Assembly (NCBI GenBank): GCA_904066235.2
Contig: CAJFCV020000001.1
Location: 9,486,001-9,550,000 of the forward strand
DNA from: Bursaphelenchus xylophilus
Taxonomy: Eukaryota > Nematoda > Chromadorea > Rhabditida > Aphelenchoididae
DNA length: 64,000 bases
Reading direction: 5' to 3'
In this document: piece after piece, positions 49,236 through 61,279 of the stretch
How positions within the stretch are numbered: the first letter of the stretch is position 1
How the letters are laid out: the number at the start of each line of letters is the position of its first letter
Translations under genes and position numbers: made by a program
Notes under the pieces: model-generated
What the model was told of the DNA's origin: nothing
Databases searched by the model: none
Seen by the model: only the letters and a program-made list of their open reading frames with translations

Positions 49236-51914
49236 TACCTGAACATACGGAATTTTTGTCGAAAACTTGAGCGTATAGATTTCACAAACAATGCGTCAAA
49301 TGTCATTGCTTCCGCGTCTTTGGCATATGCCATGGAAAAATAAAAAAAACGGATTTTTCTCGGAAAAATATTTATTTTTTGCACTAATGAAAAGTTCTCG
49401 CGTATCTCGGCGTAGAAACAATCATATTTGACACTCGCACTTTAAATTCTGAGCTTGTAATGATGACCAATTGGAATACGAGGAAAAGACAAGTAGAATG
49501 CTATAGGGAAAATTTGAGGAGCGAATTTAATTAACCCCAAAACGAGAGGTCCTCTGTCTGAGCAAAGTCTAGGTTAACTGGCAGAGTGTAATTGTCAATA
49601 AACAAAGTTTCATCCGGTCCATGTACTTTTTGCCACAAGATAGATACGTATTTGTACAGTAGTAGGAGTCATCCACACGTAAGATGTTTGTTTTGAGTTT
49701 TGATGGTCTGAAGTAATCCATGTGGGCGGTTTCTTGAAATGGAACGGTCAGTCGCTTACATTGAAGGTTAAGATGGCTCTTGGACCTCGAAAATACCGAA
49801 CGTCATCTCGAAAATTGGAGGGCATCTCTCCCGCCTAATTTTGTTCTCTGTGTTCTCTTAGAAAAATCTACAGTATCTTCGACTAATGCCCTCAACCTGG
49901 CCTGCTTCCAATTAAGAATCCTCCGAAGTAATAAACAAAAAAGTCGGCATTCCAGAAAATAATAAAGACAACAACAGGTCAACCGAGAGGAGAAGGCATG
50001 TCCTTCCTGTGGCAATTGTCAAATGTGATCGCAGAACAACCGAATCTCATTGCAATTTTACGTTATTGTTGAAGGTTACACTTGTAATTGGCATTGGATA
50101 ATGGCTGAAATTGCAATGAATGAAACCGTTCAAAGCTCAAGTGCATCGCCTAACTGCAGATAGCACACACATAAAGCTTTCAGATGTCCTTTCTTTTACT
50201 CTAGCACTAGTATATCTCCGAAACTCTTATCTAAATTCCTCGCTTTGGAGTTGTGGGTCCAAATCTAAACTCATCCTTGCCGCAGATCCTGCTTTTTGCA
50301 CGCTCTGTCAACAATTACACAATAACGTCGACTGGAATTGTAGTCTTTGTGTATTGTTTTGACCAAGAAGTTGCTGTTCAAAAAACGATAAAAGTTCGTG
50401 TTGAATAACAATTTCCCTAGTCATTTCGAATATTTTAAACCTATTTGTCGCATTTTGTTTTCGGTAAATTACAGAGTACTGTGAGATAAGCCAAAGGGTA
50501 CTTTGAAATTCAAGGGGACTTTTGTCTACGATAATCTAGCGGTTTTTTATTGCAAGCATGTGCAGTCCTTCTTAATATTCCGTCAACGGCTTCCTGATGC
50601 CAGGCTAATGCGCCGCCTATAGTCAAATAAAAGTAACGCAATTTGCGTTGCAAAATTGAGTTTTTGGATTGTGAGGAAGCAAACAAATTAAGCTCCTTGA
50701 ATCTGCGGGGCATACTACCACCGTTTTTAAAACATTTAAAATGGGCGTCATCGTTACGCAATTTCTACACACGGTTCAAGTCAGGCTAAATTGGACCCCA
50801 TGTTACTGTATGCACAATTTATCTGTAATAAAAGCTAACTTTATTTAAATATTGTTTTCAACTTCGATCACCATAAGCATCATCCGAGTTGAGGCTATAG
50901 ATTAGGCAGGAGTGCAGCTGGGACCACTGGCCATCTCCATCCAGGAAAAAACAAGGCATATTTTGTCATGGCAGCTCTAAATAAGGCAATTATAATAATC
51001 ATGACAATGTAGAAGCTAAATTAAACCAAACAGAGCAAAAACTCGACAAATTTATGAAAAAACCTCAAAAATTTCTTCCGCAAATGTCCAAAAAATCCTC
51101 AGGATAATCTCAATTACGACCCATGCCCACGAATCACCCCAAATCTTCTAAAATACGTTTACCTTTAAGCCGGCTTCCTATTAATCAACGACCACCTAGC
51201 GGGCATTTCCTCACCAATGGAATTATTGCAGATTCTATTATACTTCCTCCCAAAAAGGGTTCAGAATAATTTCCTCCAGCCTGGACCAAGCTTTTCGAAT
51301 TGTCCAAGCCCAATTGGAGGTTACAGTAAGATGCTCTCCCATTATTTCGTCGTGATTGGGAACTCCGATGCAATTACCTAAACACCGAACAGTCCAAAAA
51401 GCTCAAAACACAACTTACTTTTTCCATTTTGCCCATCAGCTAGAACTCATTTCTGCGGCGATTCGGACCACCTGTAGTCATCTATGTCCAAGCCTAACGG
51501 TTTCCGGCTGTTTTTCCGATTCATGAAGATCCTTGGAGATCTTAGCGCATCAGATTACGCAAAGAACAATCTAAAATTCCACATAAATCAAAAAATAATA
51601 CATCAAAAGCTAAGGAAATCAAAAAAAATTGTCAAAACCTTACCCAAAACGTGTAATCCAGTCCTGAATCTTTGCCCGTACTCGTCCTGATACCTCCAAA
51701 ATTCTAAAAATACATCCGAAATCGCAACACGTGGCAAGAAACTTTCCAAAAAAATGAAAGAAATTTGAATGAAAATTCGAAAAAAGTCAATTTTCCCACG
51801 TATTTTCCCAACAAATTAGAAATTTGCATATTCGAAATTCACCGAAATTTCGTTTGGATTTCTCTCATTCACCGGTCGAATTTTTTCCTGGTTAACCCCG
51901 CGAACCATCCTACG
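49236..51914. other. Intergenic region right of the receptor cluster
   Basis: About 2.7 kb without a supported gene. ORFs are under 110 codons and lack domains. The left end should hold the promoter of the minus-strand receptor. Confidence 0.55.
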
Positions 51915-54900
51915 ATGCCAAGCACCCAGCCCGCGTCAGCGAAGCCCCCAGCGTCCACCACCGATGCCGTCCCGGTGGTTGGACCTGGGGTAGGGTCGAC
52001 TGGTAAGTCCAGAGGGATTTTGGGGGTTCTTTTTTTGGGTTTTTGAGGTTCCTAAGATTCAGAGTCTGATTTTTGTCATCAAAATCCCATAAACTGCGTC
52101 ATGTTTACGTATTTATTATTTTAAATTGCCAAAAGTCATGCGGAAATTTCGATTTTACGACTTTTTACCCCTTTATGACACTCTTTTTGGCATAAAAATC
52201 CCAAAATAATGACATTGTAGTAGATAATTACTCTCGTTTTCTGAATCTTGATGACAAAACGCAGCTTTGAATCCAATACCGCTTCGATATGCTATGAGAT
52301 GACTTACAGTAAGCTTAGGGACAAAACTATTACATAAAAAATCTCTTTCTCTTATTCTTGTTATTTGATGTCTAACACAGCACAAGTTTGATGTAAAATA
52401 CTCGAAAAGAGCTCAAAACAGTTAAGCTCAATTAGCAATTTATTCTATTTTGAGCTCAATTTAGCAATTTATTATATTTGAAACTTGATAACCGAAAAAT
52501 CATAAACTGCTTTTTTGGCTGGTGGGTTATTACCGTAAACCCCGCTAAAGATGACAATAACAAGGGCTGAGAGCCTTGAAAATACATTATTGAGCCTCGA
52601 AGTGTAATAATCGGGTTGAATACCGGACCATTTCTGTTGGCTCTGGTACTTCCAGCGACTATTCATGTTCATCACCTAAAGTAATATTTTCTTGTTAAAA
52701 TTTAATGTCTCGGTCTGTCGGGAAAAAAACGGCGGATCGTCGCGCCTCGGAATCGCCCATCATCGCTTTCCGACTGCAAGCCGCGGTTTGGGATTTGGTG
52801 CGCGACAGCGGCGAGGCGAGACATTTGGATGCGACGATCCGCCGTTATTTTTCCGATAGACTGATATTCGAGCCTTGGAACATTTCTGGAGCCAAAAACC
52901 TCAAACAAACAGTAAAATATTCGTTTTCTCGGCCAAAATGGTCCTACCTTTTGTGTTATACTCAAATGCCATCCAATTCCATCTCCAATATGCTCCATGG
53001 ACCAGGTAAGAATTTCATTTTGATTTCTTTAACCATTTCAGTTCCAGTCAGGTCTTCCAACATGATTTAGATCTCGATGGGTCACGTTCTCCTGGCCAAG
53101 AGTTCATTTCCAGTCCTGTTGGAGCCCTGCAACATCAACCATTAAAATTGAAGATCCAAATTCTTTCATAAATTGTATTCTATTATGTATTTACATAAAT
53201 GTTTACTTACATTGGTTTACATTACCCATGCCCATTGCCTTTTTTACCTTATGACTGGGGTTTTTACTGTGAGACACCACCTGATGACGGATGAACCACC
53301 TGGACCTTCATCTTTGGAGCAATTCAATCACTGGGCTGATTACTGAAGATCAACATCAACTAGAGCATGTCTGCGATGATTAATTAGGACTAGGGTAGTC
53401 TAATTCCAAGGGGTGGGGAGCTCGTCTCGTCCATGGATGGACGTTATTGAAGTTTTTCTTGGCCTTTGTCTTCGTTCTTCTTGTCAAAATCTTGTAGAAA
53501 CTGATTCTCGAGGTGTTCTAAGTGCTGTTTCCAGGTGGACTTGACTTCTCGTCGTTCCGGCTCGTCGAATTTGCGGTTTCATGTCGCGTGGACTTTTTCA
53601 GAGGCTTTCGTGTAAACATCGAACATCAACAATGACGCCAATTGAGATGACGCGGGACGGATTCCAATCAACAAATTCATCTTAACCCCGTGACAAAAAA
53701 CGGCCGCCAAGGCATTTGTTTTCAACATGATCACTTCAAATCAACTCCATCTTCAGTTACACCACGAATTTCATTAATTCTACCATCAAAATGTTCCATT
53801 CCATCAACATCTTCACCATCAAATTCGTTTTTACATCAAGGCTCCATTTCCAATGGCAATTTTCACAATATTCGTCCCATTTTTTTGGAGTAACGACCTT
53901 CAACATCGTCTCGGATGTGGTAGAAGAATCATTAAATATCTGAAATAAATCATTTAGATGACGGATAAAAGGAGGAAAAACTGAAATTGCCTAAGTTTTT
54001 AGACGTCTTCCGCCTATCCGACCACACGACTCACGCTATTCGCACAATTTGAACATCTACATACCAACTTTCGTCTTGATGAATATAATCCAGTACCTGT
54101 TCTTACATGATTTTCACGTCGAAATGGCCCCAAGTCACCCAGAATTTGTCCACCTGCTTCATCAACCGAAGAACAATCATTGTCTTGCTTCGGACCACCT
54201 CCTTTAAATTGATCTCATCTCATCTTCTGGAGTCCTTTTGAAGGATCTCCACGTTCCACGTTGTCGTTTGATCCGATCTTCGGATCATTCAGTGCTCTAC
54301 GGCTTTCGAGCCGCTGTGTTGTCGCTTTTCCTGATCACCACTCTTAAATACTGTCTCTGGTCTCCATCAACACCAAAAATCAGCTCGGGTTTCTTGTTGG
54401 TAATGTGATTCTCGTCGCTGGACGTCATACTGGATGGATTTTCGACGCGCTTCGACTTTTTTCTGGTCACTTCTTTACGGGATTTTCGGTCAAATGTGGA
54501 GTTTTCAGTCATCGTGGTATTCAGAACCAATTTTTTTATCAACAACGTCAGGATCATCGCCTCAAAGCAAAAAACATTACTTTAGATATTGGCTAAAATT
54601 CTTGTGGGGAAAATTGACAGGATATGACATAATAGGGACCTTAGTAGTAGCTTTAGAATTTTCGACCATACTTTTTTCAATTTTTCGATTAATTTTGGTA
54701 ATTTCAGTGCCTCCCAGCACCGTCGACCAGGCCTTTGGCCAACGTCCGAGCCCAGCAACCGGACGCCAAATCCACACCGAGCAGGCTGAAGTCTTGCCGC
54801 CGGTCGTGGTCCTTCCACTGGATGGCCAGCACCAATCCGGCGTCCCAGTGGAAGGAAAAGAGGTGTCGAGCCCCCTACCCGGCCCCTCTGGCTTCGGCCG

Positions 54901-56037
54901 AAACCCAGCCCGCACCGTTCAGGCCGAGCACCTGCCGGCGGTTGCGGGCTCCCCCCTGGGTGTCCATCACTCCGGCGCCCCAGGTGGGGAGGGAGGACTT
55001 AGCACTATTGCTAGTCCTACCTGCTCCAGCCCGATGTACTCCAGGTCGCCGGAATACAGCACCGGGAACTCAACTCTCCATGGAGTCCCGTCAATTGCCT
55101 CTTATGAGGAATTTGACGCGTATCAGGCGATGATGGCAGAGAAAACGCCGGAGCCACTTGATGACGAGAACGCCAAGCTGAAGGCGAAGATGGAAGAATT
55201 GATTGAAGAAAACCGGCAGATCCTAAGAGAAGCCGATGAACTGAGGAAGTCGAAGAAGGTCACAGAAGCCCTGTGGCTGTCAGAAATGGAAAGAGCCCAG
55301 AAGGCCGAAGCCGACCTGGAAGCCGCACAGAAGGCCATCTTCGAATTGAAGACAAAAGATTACCGAGCTGGAAGAAAGCTCGAAGAAGCTGCAAAAGAAA
55401 GAGATGAGGCAAAGGCGGAATTAGAGAAGGAAAAAGAAGAAAAATCTCGTCTCAAGAAACGTCTGAGCGAGATCCTGCGGAGCGCCGAAGCAGATGCCCG
55501 ACCATCAAGAAGAGAACGATCCAGAAGCCCACTGCGAACGGCACCAACGCCCGACGTCCAGCCTCCCGCAGAAGTCATCTCGCCCCCGGTCGAACACCAG
55601 GTCTTGGAAGGCCATGAAGACGAAGGACCGCAACATGAGGCCCCGGGGCCCCTGCGAAGGATGCCCAACTGCAGAAGAAGGTGCTGTTACAAGCCACCTG
55701 TCGGCCCTCGCCTTCCAAGAGCTCCGAGAAGGTCCAGGGAACTTCATGGACTTGGGCCCATAACACAAGATGAAGAAGAGACAGAAGAAAGGCCCATGAG
55801 AAACCGTCAGCCCCCGCCAAGACTTGTCGTGGATATGACAAGTCGAAGCTATGGAACCACAAGGAATTCCTTGGTGCCTCGTAAGTTCACTGACCCTTGT
55901 TTTTTACTATTTTGGCTATCGTAAAATCCCTAAAATTAACCACTGAGGTATTTTTTGAAGAAAACAGACACTATCCACCTGTAATTCTCAATAAAGTATC
56001 TATCATTCCAGGTAGAAGGGCTCAAAATCCATACTGA
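51915..56037 (+). CDS. GC-rich coiled-coil protein of unknown family, about 428 aa
   Basis: Three exons: 51915-52002, 54708-55880 and 56012-56037, with GTAAGT donors and T-rich acceptors; the joins keep phase. Residues 1-170 are Pro/Ser/Gly-rich and low complexity (MPSTQPASAKPPAS...). A long heptad-rich region follows (about 180-300: LKAKMEELIEENRQILREA and LEKEKEEKSRLKKRLSEIL). Then comes a short RS-like patch (SRRERSRSPLR), a Pro/His segment and an Arg-rich end. The exon is far more GC-rich than its neighbours. An open frame extends upstream to 54434, but the acceptor and the change in composition argue that translation enters at 54708. Exon 2 could alternatively join in phase to 56133-56262. 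No function can be named; a gag-like origin is possible. Confidence 0.55.
52709..52864. mobile_element. MITE-like inverted repeat, about 156 bp
   Basis: Terminal inverted repeats of about 34 bp share AACGGCGGATCGTCGC, preceded by GTCTRTCGG at each end. The GC content is much higher than the flanks. Target duplication is not clear. It lies in the 2.7-kb intron of the coiled-coil gene. Confidence 0.6.
52930..53070 (+). other. Short spliced-looking segment of unknown strand
   Basis: A plus-strand pair of blocks (ending 53006 and starting at about 53041) has a clean 35-nt GT...CAG gap and reads MPSNSISNMLHGP then VPVRSSNMI and a stop. The minus strand offers MEHIGDGIGWHLSITQK joined to VMNMNSRWKYQSQQKW at 52675. 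I cannot choose between them. Confidence 0.25.
53440..54557 (-). pseudogene. Decayed gene with chromo-shadow-like text
   Basis: Reading minus from 54557, a frame gives a basic linker then PELIFGVDGDQRQYLRVVIR and stops. A later frame reads MIVLRLMKQVDKFWVTWGHF followed by EQVLDYIHQDESW, the order of hydrophobics expected in an HP1 chromo-shadow domain. Further on, coding-like blocks separated by single stops or shifts read INEIRGVTEDGVDL and FDEPERREVKSTWKQHLEHL. The domain likeness is by eye only. Confidence 0.3.
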
Positions 56038-56132
56038 AGGATGAATACAGCCGGCCCTTACCAAAATGCAACAACTTATACCTAATTACGTAAGTTTTTG
56101 GCAGTCACGCCTCAATAACCTCTATTTTTCAG

Positions 56133-57397
56133 TAATTGGCAAAAAATTCACTCCCAGGATTAAAAAAAAACTCACCATAAACCTATTCGGGGACCAACCA
56201 TTCGTTGTGGAGCACAAGATCCCACCTACACATCGTGCAGTTGACCAGTACGAGAAAAAGTAAGTTCCTTTTTATTTCCAAAAAAATTATTATTTTTGCG
56301 AACTGCGCCCGAAAAAAGAACGTTTGCTCTTTTTTGCCATACGCTGGTGAATTTCGCGGGTATAGTATAATATAATTGCAGAACATAGTGCTAGAACTAG
56401 GTGTAAAATCGCGTGTAAACATCTTTAAGCTCCATTTTTTTCTGGACCACCCTGACTTTACAGTTTTTTTGAGTTTTTCCCCCATTTTTTGTCTAAAATA
56501 TAATTTTATCCTTTTATTTTCAGCCAATGCCAATACAGGAAGGCATAAAACAAAGGTGGAGCACCCTAGCCCCCCGAATGAGCCCGGGGGGCTTTCGGAA
56601 TATCAAAAAGGGTGCTCACCTTTTGTTTCCGGCCCTGGTGTGGACGTTTCTGGTCGAGCCGGAGCACCCCGGCCCTCCGTTTCACTCGGGGGGCCTTCTG
56701 GAAAATCACGGGTGCTCGGCAAGACCAGATAAAGCACCTTTTTATGGTAAATTTTGTGGATTTTGGACTAAAGTATGGTAAGTTATCATGTTCAAATTAT
56801 ATTTTACCTTTATTTTTTCAGAATCCCCTCAGTCAAGACGAACTGCGGGAAAGGAGGAGCACCCTCGCCCCCTGAGTGAGCTCGGGGGGCCTCTGGAATT
56901 AAATGGGTGCTCTGTCCTAGTCCTCAACGTCCATTAATGAGCTCAATTGCGCTTGGACCAGTCCGTTTCTTCATGAAGAAGATCCGACCCAACTGGTTTT
57001 TGCCAGATTGGACTCTCCGAATCGCTGAAAATGGAAAAATTCGGACCGGAATGGAGGTAAGCTTGCTTTCTTTACTTAACGGCCGCGGTAGTACAGTCCT
57101 TTTTTCTGAAAACACATAAAATTCTACACTAATTTCGCTTTTCACTGTTGTTTTCACTAAAAACGGAACTTTTGTCTTCTACGTATAAAACGACAAACAA
57201 CATTTTCACAAAGCTCGGGCGCAGCACACAAAAATAGTTTTTGAAGAAAATAAATTGGCGTGTAACGGTTTTGCTATTGTTTTAACATTTTTTTTGTCAA
57301 CGTGAGCTCATTAATGATTTGTGTATGTCATCTGCAATTTTTTTAGAATTACGCCAAAATGGTCTCCACTCCGGCCAGCTCGACTTTGATGAAGATG
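56133..57397 (+). pseudogene. Exon-like blocks with a three-copy EHP...GCS repeat, frame unsettled
   Basis: Blocks with good splice borders are 56133-56262 (LTINLFGDQPFVVEHKIPP), 56524-56746, 56822-57056 and 57345-57397. Repeat 1 starts at 56559, repeat 2 at 56662 and repeat 3 at 56857. Repeats 2 and 3 keep phase if the intron is 56747-56821. Repeat 1 is one frame off. The last two blocks join in phase to read FFMKKIRPNWFLPDWTLRIA ... KIRTGME|NYAKMVSTPASS and a stop. The block order suggests the tail of the coiled-coil gene or a separate gene that has lost its frame. No family recognised. Confidence 0.4.
56554..56925 (+). repeat. Three copies of a nested hairpin repeat
   Basis: Copies at about 56555-56620, 56658-56720 and 56852-56916. 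Each has an outer stem GAGCACCC/GGGTGCTC and an inner GC-rich stem of 9-10 bp (for example AGCCCCCCG/CGGGGGGCT). The bases next to the outer stem differ between copies but still pair: GGT/ACC, GCC/GGC, AGGA/TCCT. Confidence 0.75.
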
Positions 57398-57530
57398 TAG
57401 GTCAACGTCGAGCTGGCAACCTTCAGGAACAGTCCAGAAGCTTTGAATTGTGAGCCCACGAGCAGGAAATGAGGTAGGTGGTGTTTTTATATTGTGATTA
57501 GAGCATTTTTAATAGAATTTTTTACGATGT

Positions 57531-58125
57531 TGTAGTAGATGTTCATTTAACTTGTCTTGGCGAAAACCTGCACTTTTCGGTCAAATTTCTACTTGGTGTT
57601 TTGTTTTTAACTTACGTTCTTGATGGGTTTTAAAAAATGTAAATGTTTTGTGTGATGTTGTAGTAGACACCAACTTTTTTTTGCATCTTGATTTGTTCAA
57701 AACTTGGGAACGCTTTGCTGACACAATTTACCCGCGCTCAAAAGTTATTTCATTTTCATCCGCACGGTGCATCTTTCGTATTTACCGCCGCAATTTCCCG
57801 TTTTTGCACTAGCAGCGTGCGCTTTTGGGCGCGATAAAACCCGAATTTGCATGCGCGACGTCTTAAAAAACCCCGAACTTTCGCACGGTGCGAAAGTTGT
57901 CAGAACTTTTGAGCGCGCGTATTTTGCCGTAGCCCTTTCCAAAAATGCAGAAATCTGTTTTTCGACCACCCATATTTTTTCATGTTGTAGTAGACATCTG
58001 TTCATTTAACTAGTCTGGCGAAAACCTGCACTTTTCGGTTAAATTTCTAGGTGGTGTTTTGTGTTTAACTTACTTTCTTATAGTAGACACCAGACGTAGT
58101 ACTAAGCCCCTTCGAAAAAATGGAG
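57531..58125 (+). repeat. Direct repeat of about 110 bp
   Basis: 57531-57670 and 57980-58092 share GCGAAAACCTGCACTTTTCG and TTGTAGTAGACA-type words in the same order. A second short pair (57938-57975 and 58110-58155) shares AAATCTGTTTTTCGAC. They look like a local tandem duplication. Confidence 0.6.
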
Positions 58126-58319
58126 AAATCTGTTTTTCGACTGCCCTTATTTTTTCCTTGTCTCTTTGGCGGACATTTTTATTCGTTCCTTTTTCAGACT
58201 CTTCCGTTTACATGAGCTCGTTCCCCGATTGGATCAATCCCTTTACCATGGACAGATCTATGTTCTCAAAGCCAAGTGGACATTGATTGAATAGAAAAAG
58301 AAAAAGGCCAAAATAAGGC

Positions 58320-58440
58320 AAAAAAAAAAAATAAAAAAAGGCAAAAAAAAGAAAGAAAAAAGCCAAAAAAAAAGAAAAGCCAAAAAAAAAAAAAAAAAAA
58401 AAAAATAAAAAAAGATAAAAAATAAAAAAAAAAATGAAAA
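58320..58440. repeat. A-rich tract with GCC interruptions
   Basis: About 120 bp of poly(A) broken by GCC, GAAAG and TAAA. Similar tracts lie at 60484-60690, 61385-61520 and 61980-62065. Each follows an exon-like block, so they may have been copied with the duplicated units. Confidence 0.7.
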
Positions 58441-60483
58441 AATGTATATTAATTAAAGCCTAAAAAATAAGAAGGCAAAAAATACAAGCAATGTTATTTA
58501 TTCTCCGTCATCGCTAGTCATCACAAAAATATAACACCACTCCTTATGTCACAATGCATTCTTAGTGGGACTTGATCATGTAAGTTATAATTTCGGCTTG
58601 AATTTTACCTTGCCTTAGTTTAAAATGACATAATTTGGATCTTATTTCAGTATTTTTGGAATCTACGAAATGAATGGCAATTTACCCTTTTCGATCAAGC
58701 AGCCAGCAGAATTCGACTTCAGATCGACATGGAAATGAAGAAAGTCCATGGTCAATCCGAAGCAGTGATTATAAAATGTAAGTTTTGGTCATACTCCCGG
58801 ACATTTCCGACCGTCCATATCTCAATTGAATCTAACTCAATTGCTTTGAAGCTTGGCATGTGCGCTAGTCATGACAAGCAGAATCTGCCACTTAAAAATG
58901 TTTTTTATATCTCTGTCCTTAGGCGAGTTATGCAAGTTTTCCAAATATAGGTGGACTAAAATTTCTGATCACCCAAAATAACTAGGGTTTTCCTTCAGTA
59001 GGCGACATGGTTCAGTTATCTTAAAACAACCTTTAGGACCTACAAAGACGATGAGTATACTTTTTAACACCAGGCCTATTCCCTCAAGCATATCGTATCA
59101 TTGCAGCGCTTTTTTTTGTGGTAGAATCATGCTTGAACCGACAACGCGATCTTTTTGTTTTCGAACAAACGTTAAAGGACTCATTGGAGTGAGCGACACA
59201 AGATATTACAACCGCTCGATATGCAGTACGCCATTAATGCCTTAAAAAATCGCTTGGGAATAGCCGATCTCTGAATAATTGATCATAACCGCAGGCGTTT
59301 TAATTAGATCTGGCTGAAAATTCTCTATAATTCTCTTTGATACATATTGAAGAACGTAGGAAAACGGGTTCCACCAATTTTTTCTTTATTTTCTAATTAC
59401 AAAATTGTTAGAAATTTGCCAAACGATCCTCGAGTTTTGGTTTTGGTATACTTTACCTGGAAATTGCAAGAGCCCGGGTCAAGACTAACATAAATTTAGT
59501 CTATATTGTGTAGGGCTAAACAATGTTTAATTTCGGCCAGTTCGGACAACTTTTGAAAAAGTTACAAGCCGCTAAAGCCGGCTGGTCAATTTGGCACTGA
59601 TTTGCGCATGCTTGACGATGATTCGTCCGACTTGGTACCTCGCCTAGAATAAAACATGCTTTTTATACACTTGGTACTTCCATGACTTCACTTTTTTCCA
59701 ATTTTTTCATCGAATTTGACAACTTTGTTTTAGCCGAAAAATCCAAAAATTTTCTTACAATAGTCCGAGAAACTCAATTGAAAATCATTGCAAAAATTTT
59801 CTAAGTTTCACCGATTTCGGGTCCCAAACTTTGGAAAGAAAATGTCAAAGGTCGGTACGGGGGCCTCCTTGAAGTTAGACGGGCCATATTTGGAGGACAA
59901 GAAATGGAGTGTCTCAGCTTCAATTTGGTATAAATTTTATAGAAATTGGTGCATTATTGGCGGAGAAATTCTTGAAATAAGGGCGGAAGCTTCGGCTGAA
60001 CCACCCTGTAGTTTACTAACAAAGCCGTGTAATGCGCGGAATTGACAACCCTTTGCGATGTATGTTGCTATTCCTCCATTTTTTGCCGTAAATATATGCG
60101 TCTGTGTCTGTGATATGCAGCATTAGTAGTTTTAGCCCCTAGCAAACATTTGTCGGCAGATGCAAATAATTTACCTAAGTGATCAGAAAGTTTTATCCAC
60201 CATTTTTTTTGAAAATGTCGAAAAAACTGCCCTCAAAGTGCAGGGATGAAAAATTCCGTTTAGGGCAGTTAAAATGTTGAACGTGCAGCCCGAGCTGAAA
60301 GGTGGTCAGAGATATATATCTGGGAGATTGTGGAATGTAGAGGACTTTAAACGTGTTTTTATAATATTAGCATTCGTGTTTCGACGTTTTCTTTATCTAT
60401 TTTTTATTTTTCAGACATTTTTGATCACCAAGGCCGATTATTTGCACCCCATTTGGAAGCTCCTTCAAGATTCACCGCCAATT

Positions 60484-60690
60484 GTATGGAAAAAGAAAAT
60501 GAAAAAATAAAAAAAAAGCCAAAAAAATAGAAAAGGCAAAAAAAGAAAGAGAAAAAAGGCAAAAAAAAAAGAAAAAAAGCCAAAAAAAATAAAAAAATAA
60601 GGAATAAGAAGAAAAAAATAAAAAAAATAAAGAAAAAAAGAAAAAAATAAAAAAAGAAGAAAAAGAAAAAAAAATTAAACTTAAAAAGAA
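60484..60690. repeat. A-rich tract (second)
   Basis: About 200 bp of poly(A) with GCC, GAAAG and TAAAG interruptions, directly after the first copy of module Y. Confidence 0.7.
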
Positions 60691-61025
60691 GAAAAAGATG
60701 TACTCTCCGTCGTCGCTAATCATCCCGAAAATTTATCTCCAACTTGTTATGGATTCTTGGTATGACCTGATCATGTAAGTTATCTTTTCGGCTTATATTT
60801 TACCTTACTTTAGTTTAAAATGACGTAATTTGGATTTTACTTTCAGTATTTTTGGAAATCTACGAAATGAATTACCCCCGTTCCGACCAAGCAGCCAGCA
60901 GAACTCGATACTTTGGAAAGACATGGAATTCAAGAAAGTTCTGGTCAACACGAAGCAATCAATATAAAATGTAAGTTTTGGTTAGATCGTGGAATGTAGA
61001 GGGCTTTAAACATGTTTTTATAATA

Positions 61026-61279
61026 CAGGGTGTTTCAAGAAATTCCGCGAAAAGTTTTTGTCGATTCCTTGGCGCTCAATCAAGATATCCAAAAAATCTT
61101 TTTGCAGGATAAAGAAGATGGGCGGTTTTTTGCCTTAAAAAATCATTTTCTACGCCAACGCGGAAAGCAGTTGATTCGGCGGAGACATTTTGGCACTTTT
61201 TCGGTCATCACACTAATATTTCTTGACTGAGCGCCAAGAAATAGACAAAAACTTTCCGCCGAATTTCTTGAAACACCCT
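61026..61279. mobile_element. 254-bp Tc1/mariner-type MITE with an empty site in the same window
   Basis: The ends are CAGGGTGTTTCAAGAAATTC and a matching reverse complement, flanked by TA. It interrupts the second copy of module Y. The first copy, near 60365, has the uninterrupted sequence ATAATATTAGC, which confirms insertion with TA duplication. Confidence 0.88.

Noticed and set aside
54434..55924. A 496-codon open frame taken as one continuous protein
   Set aside because: The first 90 codons are AT-rich and end at a strong T-rich CAG acceptor at 54707, after which composition changes. The GTAAGT at 55881 also ends the exon before the frame's stop.
60472..60723. Phe-rich 83-codon ORF
   Set aside because: It is the translation of an A-rich tract read on the minus strand.
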